64,000 bases of DNA from Rhodobacterales bacterium (GCA_026400355.1 JAPLPE010000020.1:124001-188000), one strand, 5' to 3'. Counted from the first letter of the stretch, positions 1-9,528 are shown. Notes: generated by a model from the letters alone, not told the origin. A program made the numbers and translations.

Positions 1-2
1 TG

Positions 3-212
3 ACCGATGCCGACACCGCGCTTGGCGGACTCGGGACGGCCGTGGGCGCGCTGACGGGTGACGGCAAGACTGCGCTGCAGGCGCTCATCGGCGGTGCGCT
101 CCCGGCGCTCAAGACCACAATCGACGGTTTGCTCGCCGACACCGCGATCGGCCCGATCCTTAAGCCGGCACTGGACGGCATCCTGGCCAAGCTGACGAGC
201 TTCGGCGGCTGA
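3..212 (+). CDS. C-terminal fragment of an unrecognised Leu/Gly/Ala-rich protein
   Basis: The window opens inside this reading frame; 69 codons are visible before the TGA at 210-212, and the start lies outside. The visible part is rich in Leu, Gly, Ala and Thr with a loosely repeated helix-like pattern (for example LKPALDGILAKL near the end) and no charged active-site motif. The even spacing of hydrophobic residues suggests amphipathic helices, perhaps a surface- or granule-associated protein, but I do not recognise a family. Two GC-rich hairpins follow the stop, which supports this being a true gene end. Confidence 0.5.
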   Translation, partial: TDADTALGGLGTAVGALTGDGKTALQALIGGALPALKTTIDGLLADTAIGPILKPALDGILAKLTSFGG

Positions 213-224
213 CGTCCGGCACGT

Positions 225-316
225 CCGGCCCCTGCGGGGGCCGGGCAGCGGCAATCGTCCGGAAGGACGAGACCTCTGGCGGGGGGAGAGCTACGGCGCT
301 CCCCCCGTCTGTTTTG
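225..316 (+). terminator. Two hairpins downstream of the partial gene; the second resembles a Rho-independent terminator
   Basis: Stem 1 is CCGGCCCC (225-232), loop TGCG, GGGGCCGG (237-244). Stem 2 is GGGGGGAG (281-288) pairing with CTCCCCCC (299-306), followed by GTCTGTTTTGT, a short T-rich tail. Position just after a stop codon and before the next gene fits transcription termination. Confidence 0.6.
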
Positions 317-423
317 TAATCGTCATGCGCGGGCCTGCGAGTCCCGCGGGCGAAGTGCGGAAAGCCCCCTGGCCCGCGCGCTTGGCTTGACCCACGACAG
401 GGGCCGGTGCAGAGCACTCAATC

Positions 424-1026
424 ATGCGTATCGACCTCCTGCTTCCTCTTGTGCTTTTCGCCTTTGCGACATCGGTCACCCCGGGGCCCAACAATCTTAT
501 GTTGATGACATCTGGGGCCAATTTTGGTGTGCGACGGACCATTCCGCACATGGCTGGCGTGTCGATCGGCTTTGTATTCCTTGCGGTGGCCGTCGGGATG
601 GGGCTGGTGCAGGTGATCGACCTTTATCCGGTCAGCCATACGGTACTGAAGGTCCTGAGCGTCGTGTATCTGGTCTATCTGGCGTGGAAGTTCGGGACGG
701 CCAAGCCCCTGTCGCCCGATGCGCCCAAGGCCGGATCGCGGCCGATGACCTTCCTGCAGGCCTGCGCGTTTCAGTGGGTGAACCCGAAGGCCTGGGCGAT
801 GGCCCTGACAGCGGTCAGCGCCTACACGTCCGAGCAGACTTTGGCCGAGGTGCTGCTGGTTGCCGTGGTGTTCGGGCTGGTGAACCTGCCCTCGGTGGGC
901 GTATGGGTGGTTGCGGGACAGCAGTTGCGGCGGGTGCTGACGAGCGAGGCGCGGCTGCGGGCATTCAACATCACGATGGCGGTGCTTATTCTGGCGACGC
1001 TGTGGCCGGTGCTGCGGGCAATTTAG
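424..1026 (+). CDS. LysE/RhtB-family amino-acid exporter
   Basis: A 200-residue integral membrane protein, normal length for the LysE/RhtB family, which exports amino acids or small metabolites across the inner membrane. The family hallmark TPGPNN is at residues 19-24 in the first helix, and NPKAW at about 120-124 marks the conserved mid-protein loop. Hydrophobic runs fit about six transmembrane helices. The ATG at 424 puts the PGP motif at the usual distance from the N-terminus. The substrate cannot be told from sequence. It is convergent with the helicase gene, and two tandem palindromes separate them. Confidence 0.9.
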   Translation: MRIDLLLPLVLFAFATSVTPGPNNLMLMTSGANFGVRRTIPHMAGVSIGFVFLAVAVGMGLVQVIDLYPVSHTVLKVLSVVYLVYLAWKFGTAKPLSPDAPKAGSRPMTFLQACAFQWVNPKAWAMALTAVSAYTSEQTLAEVLLVAVVFGLVNLPSVGVWVVAGQQLRRVLTSEARLRAFNITMAVLILATLWPVLRAI

Positions 1027-1037
1027 GGCGGGCGTGA

Positions 1038-1083
1038 CCAAGATCCTTGTAAGGATTTTGGCAAGATCGTTCGAACGATCTTG
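1038..1083. repeat. Two tandem palindromes between convergent genes, likely a bidirectional terminator
   Basis: The first palindrome (1038-1061) has arms CCAAGATCC and GGATTTTGG, one mismatch. The second (1062-1083) is a perfect 22-bp palindrome centred on GTTCGAAC with arms starting CAAGATC. They abut directly and share the CAAGATC start. Location between the 3' ends of lysE and the helicase suggests termination from both sides. Confidence 0.6.
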
Positions 1084-1092
1084 GGGTTGCAC

Positions 1093-3486
1093 CTAGAAGG
1101 GAACATCGTCGGCAGATTCCGCCGAGATCACGAAGCGGGCCACCACCTTTTTCTCACCCGCCTTGTCAAAGGCGATGTCGAGCTTGTCGCCTTCGATCCC
1201 GGTGACAGCACCGTAGCCGAATTTCTGATGAAACACGCGGTCGCCGACGGTGAAGGCAGACACGGCATCAAGGTCGATGGTGACATTCCTGGCCTCGGAC
1301 GGCATCGACATGCCGCGCACCTGCGACCGTGACTGCAGCCGCCGCCAGCCAGGGGAGTTGTAGACATCGGCGGTCGCGGCCTTCTGGTGCAGGTCGGACC
1401 GGTCCATGCCCTGCAGCACGGGGCTGGCCTGCGTCATCATCCCCGCTGCGCCGAACCCGCCGCCATAAAGGCCGGGCGGCGTCAGCACCTCGACATGCGT
1501 TGCGGGAAGTTCGTCGATGAAGCGGGACGGCAGGGCTGATTGCCACTGACCATAGACACGGCGGTTGCCTGCGAAAGAGATCGTACAGAGTTCCTCGGCC
1601 CGCGTGATGCCGACATAGGCCAGGCGGCGCTCCTCTTCGAGCCCCTTTAGACCACTTTCATCCATAGAGCGCTGTGATGGAAACAGGCCGTCCTCCCAGC
1701 CTGGAAGGAAGACCACGGGAAACTCCAGACCCTTGGCAGCGTGGAGGGTCATGATCGAGACCTTCTCCTCGGCATCTTCGGAATCATTGTCCATGATCAG
1801 GGCGATGTGTTCGAGGAAGCCCTGCAGATTGTCGAACTGTTCCAGTGCCTTGATCAGTTCCTTGAGGTTCTCGAGCCGCCCCGGCGCCTCGGGCGTCTTG
1901 TCCTGCTGCCACATGCCTGTGTAGCCGGATTCATCAAGGATCATCTCGGCCAGTTCCATGTGCGTGTCGGCCTCGGCCACGACCTGCGCGTGCCAGCGGT
2001 CGATGCCAGCCACAAGCCGGCCCAGTTCGGTATTGCCCTTGCCGCCGATCAGACGCGCCTCGACGGCAAGGCGCGCGCCTTCGACGAGGCTCACGCCGTT
2101 AGCGCGGGCGACCTTTTGCACGGTCTGGACGGCCTTGTCGCCAAGGCCGCGTTTGGGCGTGTTGATGATGCGTTCAAAGGCCAGATCGTCATCGGGCGAG
2201 ACGGCGAGGCGGAAATAGGCCATCGCATCCCGGATCTCGAGCCGTTCATAGAAACGGGGGCCGCCGATCACGCGGTAGGGCAGACCGATGGTGAGAAAGC
2301 GGTCCTCGAAAGCACGCATCTGATGGCTGGCGCGGACGAGGATGGCGATGTCATCAAGGCTGAACTTGTCGAGGCCACGGGTACCGCGCTGGAGGGCTTC
2401 GATTTCCTCGCCGATCCAGCGCGCCTCTTCCTCGCCGTCCCAATGGCCGATGAGGCGGACTCTTTCGCCCTCGTCCAGAGCGGTCCAGAGCGTCTTGCCC
2501 AGGCGGCCCTTGTTTGCGGCGATGAGGCCCGAGGCGGTGGCGAGGATATGCGGGGTCGAGCGATAGTTCTGTTCGAGCCGGATCACGACCGCGCCCGGAA
2601 AATCCTTTTCGAACCGAAGGATGTTGCCCACTTCGGCACCGCGCCAGCCGTAGATGGACTGGTCGTCGTCGCCCACGCAGCAGATGTTCTTGTGGCCACC
2701 AGCGAGGAGGCGGAGCCACATGTACTGGGCGACGTTCGTGTCCTGATACTCGTCGACAAGGATGTAGCCGAAGAGGCGCTGGTACTGGGCCAGCACATCG
2801 GGGTGGGTCTGGAAAATGACCACCATGTGCAGCAGCAGATCGCCGAAATCGACGGCATTCAGGTCGCGCAGCCGGCCCTGATATTCGGCGTAAAGGCCCG
2901 GGCCTTTGTGATCGAATGCGCCGCTGTCGGCCAAAGGCACGTTGCCGGGGCCAAGGGCGCGGTTCTTCCAGCCGTCGATGATCCCGGCGAGCATCCGGGC
3001 GGGCCAGCGTTTTTCGTCGATGTTGGCCGCGACGATCAACTGTTTTATCAGGCGGATCTGGTCGTCGGTGTCCAGGATCGTGAAGTTCGACTTCAGCCCG
3101 ACGAGTTCGGCATGGCGGCGCAGGAGCTTTACACAGACCGAATGGAATGTGCCAAGCCATGGCATGCCTTCAACGGTTTCGCCCACCATACGGCCGATGC
3201 GGTTCTTCATCTCGCGCGCGGCCTTGTTGGTGAACGTGACGGCGAGAATCTCATACGGGCGGGCGCGCCCTTGGGTCATCAGATGGGCGATGCGGGCAGT
3301 GAGCGCCTTGGTCTTGCCCGTCCCTGCCCCGGCCAACATGAGCACGGGCCCATCCAGCGCCTCGACCGCCTGACGCTGGGCGGGGTTGAGGTCGTCGAGA
3401 TAGGGCGCGGGACGTGCAGCCATCGCCTGTCGGGACAGGGGTTGGGCGGCGGCCTCAAAAGCCTCATCATCGCTGAAACTGCTCAT
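1093..3486 (-). CDS. uvrD: UvrD/PcrA-type superfamily 1 DNA helicase
   Basis: A 797-residue 3'-5' DNA helicase of the UvrD/PcrA/Rep group, which unwinds DNA in excision and mismatch repair and clears stalled replication complexes. Walker A AGAGTGKT is at residues 52-59, FTNKAA (motif Ia) near 85, Walker B DEYQDTN at 245-251, GDDDQSIYGWRG (motif III) near 276, LEQNYRS (motif IV), TLHAAKGLE (motif V) and ERRLAYVGITRA (motif VI). The C-terminal Tudor-like RNAP-binding region (VGDRVFHQKFGYG) is present. I chose the ATG at 3486 because the 33 codons upstream look unlike the family. A long open frame on the opposite strand is codon-bias shadow. uvrD versus pcrA is a naming choice. Confidence 0.93.
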   Translation of the reverse strand: MSSFSDDEAFEAAAQPLSRQAMAARPAPYLDDLNPAQRQAVEALDGPVLMLAGAGTGKTKALTARIAHLMTQGRARPYEILAVTFTNKAAREMKNRIGRMVGETVEGMPWLGTFHSVCVKLLRRHAELVGLKSNFTILDTDDQIRLIKQLIVAANIDEKRWPARMLAGIIDGWKNRALGPGNVPLADSGAFDHKGPGLYAEYQGRLRDLNAVDFGDLLLHMVVIFQTHPDVLAQYQRLFGYILVDEYQDTNVAQYMWLRLLAGGHKNICCVGDDDQSIYGWRGAEVGNILRFEKDFPGAVVIRLEQNYRSTPHILATASGLIAANKGRLGKTLWTALDEGERVRLIGHWDGEEEARWIGEEIEALQRGTRGLDKFSLDDIAILVRASHQMRAFEDRFLTIGLPYRVIGGPRFYERLEIRDAMAYFRLAVSPDDDLAFERIINTPKRGLGDKAVQTVQKVARANGVSLVEGARLAVEARLIGGKGNTELGRLVAGIDRWHAQVVAEADTHMELAEMILDESGYTGMWQQDKTPEAPGRLENLKELIKALEQFDNLQGFLEHIALIMDNDSEDAEEKVSIMTLHAAKGLEFPVVFLPGWEDGLFPSQRSMDESGLKGLEEERRLAYVGITRAEELCTISFAGNRRVYGQWQSALPSRFIDELPATHVEVLTPPGLYGGGFGAAGMMTQASPVLQGMDRSDLHQKAATADVYNSPGWRRLQSRSQVRGMSMPSEARNVTIDLDAVSAFTVGDRVFHQKFGYGAVTGIEGDKLDIAFDKAGEKKVVARFVISAESADDVPF

Positions 3487-3590
3487 GTGCGCGATGATAG
3501 CGGGATGTGGCGGGCAGGGAAAGGGTTGTTCACCGTCTGTTCCGCCATTGGTCGTGAAGTGATCCAGATGGTGGATTGCAGCCACATTGC

Positions 3591-4154
3591 TCAGACGGAG
3601 TAGTTATCGCGGAGGCTGTCGGTGTAACGCTTGAAGAGGACCGAGAAGCGCGTGATGTCGTCCTCGCTCCAATCGCGGAAAAGGTCGAGCATCTTGTCCC
3701 ATTTGCATTCGCAGAAGCAGGCAAAGACAGCGATGGCCTGATCGGTGAGAACGAGGACTGTCTTGCGGCCGTCGTCCTGAACCGCCTCGCGGCGCAGGTA
3801 GCCACGGCCGATCAGGTCGGTGGCGATGCGGCTGGCGCGGGAGGGGTCGATGTTCATCTCTTCCGCCAGAAGGCCGATGGTGGCGGGGCGCGGCGGGTGG
3901 CCGTCGATGCCGGCTTCGATGCGCGATATCGCGGTCAGCGAGCTGAAATGGGTGAGTTCGAGGTCAATGCCGAGTTCGTCGATGATCCGGCCCGGCATTT
4001 CACCCTTGGACGACATGCGGTGCCAGAGGAACATCGCGGTATCGAGGTCCATCAGCGCACGTGCCGCATCCTCGGACAGGCCGAGGGCGGCCAGCCTTTC
4101 GGGCAGGCCTTCGTAGAAGCGCGGTGGGGTGCGGGCGGGCATGCGGACAGTCAT
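3591..4154 (-). CDS. MarR-family winged-helix transcriptional regulator
   Basis: A 187-residue protein with MarR architecture: N-terminal dimerisation helices, a winged helix-turn-helix in the middle (PATIGLLAEEMNIDPSRASR, recognition helix after NID) and the wing YLRREAVQDDGRKT, then C-terminal helices. MarR proteins usually repress a divergent efflux gene and release DNA on binding an aromatic ligand; the neighbour here is exactly such a gene. I preferred the ATG at 4154 over one 69 bases upstream, since the extra residues are Cys/His-rich and unlike the family and would cover the intergenic operator. Probably autoregulated through the palindrome at 4194-4223. Confidence 0.85.
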   Translation of the reverse strand: MTVRMPARTPPRFYEGLPERLAALGLSEDAARALMDLDTAMFLWHRMSSKGEMPGRIIDELGIDLELTHFSSLTAISRIEAGIDGHPPRPATIGLLAEEMNIDPSRASRIATDLIGRGYLRREAVQDDGRKTVLVLTDQAIAVFACFCECKWDKMLDLFRDWSEDDITRFSVLFKRYTDSLRDNYSV

Positions 4155-4193
4155 CGCCTGCACATGGCAACAGAGGATGCATCTGTCAAGAAC

Positions 4194-4245
4194 ATGCCAA
4201 TCGCAGTTATGTGTGATTGACATATAAATAACCTGGAATTAGGAC
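4194..4245 (+). promoter_or_regulatory. Divergent control region: palindromic MarR operator overlapping an efflux-gene -35
   Basis: Arms ATGCCAATCGCA (4194-4205) and TGTGATTGACAT (4212-4223) form a 12-bp inverted repeat with two mismatches around a 6-base centre. TTGACA at 4217-4222 lies inside the right arm and could be the -35 for the MFS gene; the matching -10 (around 4239-4244) is weak. A repressor bound here would block that promoter. Confidence 0.55.
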
Positions 4246-4293
4246 AGGCGGGCTGACTTCCGCCCGGTTTGTGTCCTTCGAAAGGTTTCACGC

Positions 4294-5817
4294 ATGTCCG
4301 ACTCTGTTACGGCAGGCCATGGTTCTGCCCCAAATCAGACGGGGTCGACCTTTCTGGTCATCGCGTCGGTGGCGCTTCTCTTGCTGCTTGCGGCACTGGA
4401 TCAGACCATCGTGGCGACTGCCCTGCCGACAATCGTGGCCGATCTGGGCGGGCTCGAGCATCTGTCCTGGGTCGTGACGGCCTATATCCTCGCCTCGACC
4501 GTCGTTGCACCGCTTTATGGCAAGCTCGGCGACCTTTATGGTCGGCGGATGATGGTGTTCGTATCGGTCGGGCTGTTTCTGGTCGGGTCGGCGCTTTGTG
4601 GCATGTCCCAGTCGATGACAATGCTGATCACTTCGCGGGCCATTCAGGGGCTGGGCGGGGGTGGTCTGTTCGTTCTGGCGCTGTCCGTGGTGGGGGACGT
4701 GATCGCGCCCCGGGACCGGGGCAAGATTCAAGGCATGTTCGCGGCCGTGTTTTCGGCGTCGAGCATAATCGGGCCGCTGGCGGGTGGCTGGTTCGTGGAT
4801 GCGCTGTCGTGGCACTGGATCTTCTTCATCAACATTCCGCTGGGCGCCATAGCCGTCGTCATGTTCGCCGCGAGTTTCGGGGCACGGGCAGAACGTGTGA
4901 GCCATGATATCGACTGGGCGGGTGCAGCGGCGCTGACCGTCTGTCTGTCGGCCTTGATCCTTGTCACAAGCCTCGGCGGGACAAGCTTTGCCTGGACCTC
5001 GGCTCAATCGCTTGCGCTGGTGGGTCTGACGCTGATCGCGGGCTTTGCCTTTGTCCTGATCGAAAGCCGGGCGAAGGAGCCGATCCTGCCGCTCAGCCTG
5101 TTCAGTAACAATGTGTTCACGGTGACCAGTGTCATCAGCGTGATCGTCGGCGCGGCCATGCTGGGGGCGATCACATTTCTGCCGCTCTATCTGCAGATTG
5201 CGCGTGGCTATACGCCGACCGAGTCGGGGCTGCTTCTGGTGCCGATGACCATCGGGATCATCGGGGCATCGACCTTTGCCGGCATCTACATGGGCCGCAC
5301 CGCGCGCTATCGCATCCTGCCAATGATCGGCATGTCGCTGGTCATTGTTGGCGCAATGCTGCTTGCACTGCTGACGGGGCAGACGGGGCCTGTGGAGTTC
5401 GGGCTGATCATCGCGGTGCTGGGCTTTGGCATGGGCTGTATCTTCCCCGTCGTAACGACCGCCGTGCAGAATGCGGTGCCGCGCGCGCAATTGGGCACGG
5501 CGACGGCGGCGGGCGTGATGTTCCGCCAAATCGGCGGATCGCTGGCGGTCGCGGCATTTGGCGTGTTGTTCACCACGCGGCTTGCTGCGGGGATGATAAC
5601 GCAGGGGGTTGAGCTTGCGCCGAGGATGAACCTGGGGCCGCAGGCTTTGGCCCAGTTGCCGGACGATATCCGTGCGGCGATTTCGGTCGTTGTCGTGGAT
5701 GCGATCCATCCGATCTACTGGATCGTGGCGGGGCTTGGGGTGCTGGGACTTCTGTCAGCGCTGATGCTCGAGGAAGTGCCGCTGGCCGGGCGCGGGGTTG
5801 CGCGCGGCGGGGAGTGA
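4294..5817 (+). CDS. DHA2-family (EmrB/QacA-type) multidrug efflux MFS transporter
   Basis: A 507-residue protein, the length expected for the 14-helix DHA2 branch of the major facilitator superfamily, which exports drugs or toxic metabolites by proton antiport. Motif A is visible as GKLGDLYGRR near residue 74, the DHA2 motif C as GPLAGGWFVDALSWHW near 166, and the early LDQTIVATALP motif (D1) near 34. The divergent MarR gene and palindromic operator imply ligand-induced expression. The ATG at 4294 follows a cytoplasmic-looking leader of about 18 residues and then the first helix. Substrate unknown. Confidence 0.9.
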   Translation: MSDSVTAGHGSAPNQTGSTFLVIASVALLLLLAALDQTIVATALPTIVADLGGLEHLSWVVTAYILASTVVAPLYGKLGDLYGRRMMVFVSVGLFLVGSALCGMSQSMTMLITSRAIQGLGGGGLFVLALSVVGDVIAPRDRGKIQGMFAAVFSASSIIGPLAGGWFVDALSWHWIFFINIPLGAIAVVMFAASFGARAERVSHDIDWAGAAALTVCLSALILVTSLGGTSFAWTSAQSLALVGLTLIAGFAFVLIESRAKEPILPLSLFSNNVFTVTSVISVIVGAAMLGAITFLPLYLQIARGYTPTESGLLLVPMTIGIIGASTFAGIYMGRTARYRILPMIGMSLVIVGAMLLALLTGQTGPVEFGLIIAVLGFGMGCIFPVVTTAVQNAVPRAQLGTATAAGVMFRQIGGSLAVAAFGVLFTTRLAAGMITQGVELAPRMNLGPQALAQLPDDIRAAISVVVVDAIHPIYWIVAGLGVLGLLSALMLEEVPLAGRGVARGGE

Positions 5818-6084
5818 GCGCCGACGCCTGCCCCGGCATGAGGTCGAGCGCGCGTCGCGCAGAGGGGCGGACCATACAAGAGGTTAACAGATTGCCTGTT
5901 TTTTGAGCAGCGAGGTGAAACCTTAGCCGGATGAGGTGAGTTTGACCCACCCTACGGGTCGCGAGGCTGGATGATCTATGGCAATTGAGTGACAGGGGGC
6001 CGCGCGGCCCCCTTGCGCCGCACTGCAGCACTCTTAGAGTGGTGCGGCTGATGCTGCTGGTTTGTTACTGCCCGGAGACTGCCA
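5818..6084. other. Intergenic region before pyc, no gene seen
   Basis: About 267 bases. A small hairpin AACAG/CTGTT followed by TTTT lies at 5886-5904 and may end the efflux transcript. GACCCACCCTACGGGTC at 5944-5960 is an inverted-repeat scrap of the type seen elsewhere in the window near CCCTACG. The GGAGA at about 6074 is the ribosome-binding site of pyc. I see no RNA gene. Confidence 0.4.
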
Positions 6085-9000
6085 ATGCCTGAATTCCGCA
6101 AGATACTTGTCGCCAACCGGGGCGAGATCGCCATCCGCGTGATGCGCGCCGCCAATGAAATGGGCAAGAAGACCGTCGCGGTCTATGCGGAAGAGGACAA
6201 GCTGGGCCTGCACCGGTTCAAGGCCGACGAAGCCTATCGGATCGGCGAGGGGCTGGGGCCGGTCGCGGCCTATCTGGCGATTGATGAGATCATCCGCGTG
6301 GCCAAGATGAGCGGCGCGGATGCGATCCATCCGGGCTATGGCTTGCTGTCAGAGAACCCGGATTTCGTGGACGCCTGCGAGAACGCCGGAATCACCTTTA
6401 TCGGGCCGACCGCCGCGACGATGCGGTCTTTGGGTGACAAGGCGAGTGCGCGGCGCGTGGCCATGGCGGCGGGTGTGCCGGTTATTCCGGCGACCGAAGT
6501 GCTGGGCGATGACATGGACTTGATCCGCAAGCAGGCCGCAGAGGTCGGCTATCCCCTGATGCTCAAGGCGTCGTGGGGTGGCGGCGGGCGCGGGATGCGG
6601 CCGATCAACAACGAGGCGGAACTGGCCGACAAGGTGCGCGAAGGGCGGCGCGAGGCGGAAGCGGCGTTTGGGAATGGCGAAGGCTATCTGGAAAAGATGA
6701 TCCTGCGCGCCCGGCATGTCGAGGTGCAGATCCTGGGCGACAAGCACGGGAACATCTATCACCTGTGGGAACGGGATTGTTCGGTCCAGCGGCGCAACCA
6801 GAAGGTCGTGGAGCGGGCCCCTGCCCCGTATCTGACGCAGGAACAGCGCGAGGAAATCTGCGATCTGGGCAAGCGTATCTGTGCGCATGTGAACTACGAA
6901 TGCGCGGGCACGGTCGAGTTCCTGATGGATATGGACACCGGCAAGTTTTACTTCATCGAGGTGAATCCCCGCGTGCAAGTCGAACACACCGTCACCGAAG
7001 AGGTGACGGGGATCGACATTGTAAGGGCGCAGATCCTGATCGAGGAAGGCAGGACGCTGGCCGAGGCGACGGGGGTTGCATCACAGGACAAGGTCAAGCT
7101 TGACGGTCATGCGCTGCAATGCCGGGTCACGACCGAAGACCCGCTGAACAACTTCATCCCCGATTATGGCCGCATCCAGATGTACCGATCTGCAGCTGGC
7201 CCCGGCATTCGTCTGGACGCGGGCACGGCTTATTCGGGCGCTGTCATCACGCGGTATTACGATTCTCTGCTGACCAAGGTCACGGCGCGGGGGCCAACGC
7301 CCGAGATGGCAATTGCACGGATGGACCGGGCGCTGCGCGAGTTCCGTATCCGGGGCGTGTCCACGAACATCGCTTTCGTGGAAAACCTGTTGAAGCATCC
7401 GACGTTCCTGAACAATACCTATACGACGAAGTTCATCGACACGACGCCTGCGCTGTTCAACTTCAAAAAGCGGCGCGACCGGGCGACCAAGATCCTGACC
7501 TATATCGCCGACATCACCGTCAACGGGCACCCCGAGACGGTCGGACGGCCCAAGCCCGCCGCCGATCACAAGGCCCCCAAACCGCCAGTCAAGATTCTGG
7601 GCGAATGGGAGCCGGGGACGCGGCAGCTCTTGGACGAGAAGGGCCCCAAGGCGGTGGCCGACTGGATGCTGGCGCAGAAGCGGCTTCTTCTGACCGACAC
7701 GACGATGCGGGACGGGCATCAGTCGCTACTGGCCACGCGGATGCGGTCGATCGACATGATCAAGGCGGCCCCCGCCTATGCCGAGAGAATGTCGGGCCTG
7801 TTCAGCGTCGAATGTTGGGGCGGGGCCACGTTCGATGTGGCCTACCGGTTCTTGCAGGAATGTCCGTGGCAGCGGCTGCGGGATATCCGGGCGCAGATGC
7901 CCAACATAATGACGCAGATGCTTCTGCGGGCTTCGAATGCAGTGGGCTATACGAATTATCCCGACAATGTAGTTGTGGCCTTTGTGAAACAGGCGGCGGA
8001 ATCGGGCGTTGACGTGTTCCGCGTGTTCGACAGCCTGAACTGGGTCGAAAACATGCGCGTCGCGATGGACGCCGTGGTCGAGTCCAACAAGATCTGCGAA
8101 GCGGCGATCTGCTATACCGGCGACATGCTCGACCCGGCGCGGGCCAAGTATGACCTGAAGTATTATGTGGGCATGGCCAAGGAGCTTGAGGCCGCAGGCG
8201 CGCATGTACTGGGGCTGAAGGACATGGCGGGGCTTCTCAAGCCGGCGGCGGCGGCGGTGCTGGTCAAGGCGCTGAAGGAAGAATTGACGATCCCCGTGCA
8301 TTTCCACACGCATGATACGTCGGGTGCGGCGATTGCGACGATCATGGCGGCAAGCGCGGCAGGGGTCGATGCAGTTGACGGGGCGATGGACGCATTTTCG
8401 GGTGGCACGTCACAGCCGACGCTGGGGTCCATTGTTGAAGCCTTGCGGCATACCGAGCGGGATACCGGCCTTGACATCGCAGCGATCCGCGAGATCAGCA
8501 ACTATTGGGAAGCGGTGCGCGGGCAGTATGCGGCATTCGAGTCGGGCATGCAGGCCCCGGCGTCAGAGGTCTATCTGCACGAGATGCCGGGCGGGCAGTT
8601 CACAAACCTGAAGGCGCAGGCACGGTCTTTGGGGCTGGAGGAACGTTGGCATGAGGTCGCGCAGGCCTATGCCGATGTGAACATGATGTTCGGGGATATC
8701 GTGAAGGTCACGCCGTCGTCCAAGGTTGTGGGGGACATGGCGCTGATGATGGTGAGCCAGGGGCTGACCCGGGCGCAGGTCGAAGACCCAGCGGTCGACG
8801 TGGTGTTCCCGGATTCGGTCATCGACATGATGAAGGGTAATCTGGGGCAACCGCCGGGCGGCTGGCCGGGGGCGATCCAGCAGAAGATCCTCAAGGGCGA
8901 CGCGCCGATGACGGAACGACCGGGCAAATCGCTGCCGCCGGTCGATCTGGAAGCGGTGAGGGCCAGGGTCGAGAAGGAACTTGGCGGCAAGAGTGTGGAT

Positions 9001-9528
9001 GACGAGGACCTTCACGGATATCTCATGTATCCCAAGGTGTTCCTTGACTACATGGGCCGTCACAAGACCTATGGCCCGGTGCGGACACTGCCCACCAAGA
9101 CGTTCTTCTACGGCATGGAACCCGGCGAGGAGATCAGCGTCGAGATCGATCCGGGCAAGACGCTGGAGGTCCGGCTTCAGGCAGTCGGCGATACGACCGA
9201 CGAAGGCGAGGTCCGGGTATTCTTTGAACTGAACGGCCAGCCGCGCACGATCCGCGTCCCCAACCGCAAGGCGGCGGCGATCACCGCGAAACGGCCCAAG
9301 GCCGAGGCGGGCAATCCCCTGCATATCGGCGCGCCGATGCCGGGGGTGATCGCGTCGATTGCCGCTGTGGCGGGCAAGCCGGTGCTGGCGGGGGATCTGC
9401 TGCTGACCATCGAGGCGATGAAGATGGAGACAGGGATCCACGCGGACCGGAACGGGACCATCAAGGCTTTGCATGTCCATGCGGGGGCGCAGATTGATGC
9501 CAAGGATCTGCTGCTGGAACTGGAATAG
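6085..9528 (+). CDS. pyc: Pyruvate carboxylase
   Basis: A full-length 1147-residue biotin enzyme that makes oxaloacetate from pyruvate and bicarbonate with ATP, replenishing the TCA cycle. Domain order is biotin carboxylase (1 to about 450, starting KILVANRGEIAIRVMRA, with the ATP-grasp Gly loop KASWGGGGRGM near 168), carboxyltransferase (from about 534, LLLTDTTMRDGHQS, with HFHTHDTSG metal-binding histidines near 737) and a C-terminal biotinyl domain whose acceptor lysine lies in EAMKMET near residue 1112. The single-chain alpha4 form is usual in Rhodobacterales. The start gives the canonical N-terminus and has GGAGA 7 bases upstream. The next gene, acetyl-CoA synthetase, supplies its activator acetyl-CoA, though it has its own promoter region. 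Confidence 0.97.
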   Translation: MPEFRKILVANRGEIAIRVMRAANEMGKKTVAVYAEEDKLGLHRFKADEAYRIGEGLGPVAAYLAIDEIIRVAKMSGADAIHPGYGLLSENPDFVDACENAGITFIGPTAATMRSLGDKASARRVAMAAGVPVIPATEVLGDDMDLIRKQAAEVGYPLMLKASWGGGGRGMRPINNEAELADKVREGRREAEAAFGNGEGYLEKMILRARHVEVQILGDKHGNIYHLWERDCSVQRRNQKVVERAPAPYLTQEQREEICDLGKRICAHVNYECAGTVEFLMDMDTGKFYFIEVNPRVQVEHTVTEEVTGIDIVRAQILIEEGRTLAEATGVASQDKVKLDGHALQCRVTTEDPLNNFIPDYGRIQMYRSAAGPGIRLDAGTAYSGAVITRYYDSLLTKVTARGPTPEMAIARMDRALREFRIRGVSTNIAFVENLLKHPTFLNNTYTTKFIDTTPALFNFKKRRDRATKILTYIADITVNGHPETVGRPKPAADHKAPKPPVKILGEWEPGTRQLLDEKGPKAVADWMLAQKRLLLTDTTMRDGHQSLLATRMRSIDMIKAAPAYAERMSGLFSVECWGGATFDVAYRFLQECPWQRLRDIRAQMPNIMTQMLLRASNAVGYTNYPDNVVVAFVKQAAESGVDVFRVFDSLNWVENMRVAMDAVVESNKICEAAICYTGDMLDPARAKYDLKYYVGMAKELEAAGAHVLGLKDMAGLLKPAAAAVLVKALKEELTIPVHFHTHDTSGAAIATIMAASAAGVDAVDGAMDAFSGGTSQPTLGSIVEALRHTERDTGLDIAAIREISNYWEAVRGQYAAFESGMQAPASEVYLHEMPGGQFTNLKAQARSLGLEERWHEVAQAYADVNMMFGDIVKVTPSSKVVGDMALMMVSQGLTRAQVEDPAVDVVFPDSVIDMMKGNLGQPPGGWPGAIQQKILKGDAPMTERPGKSLPPVDLEAVRARVEKELGGKSVDDEDLHGYLMYPKVFLDYMGRHKTYGPVRTLPTKTFFYGMEPGEEISVEIDPGKTLEVRLQAVGDTTDEGEVRVFFELNGQPRTIRVPNRKAAAITAKRPKAEAGNPLHIGAPMPGVIASIAAVAGKPVLAGDLLLTIEAMKMETGIHADRNGTIKALHVHAGAQIDAKDLLLELE

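Noticed and set aside
1741-3603. A 620-codon open frame on the plus strand, antisense to the helicase gene
   Set aside because: It is the codon-bias shadow of uvrD: no family motif, no Shine-Dalgarno, and the helicase motifs on the other strand are complete.
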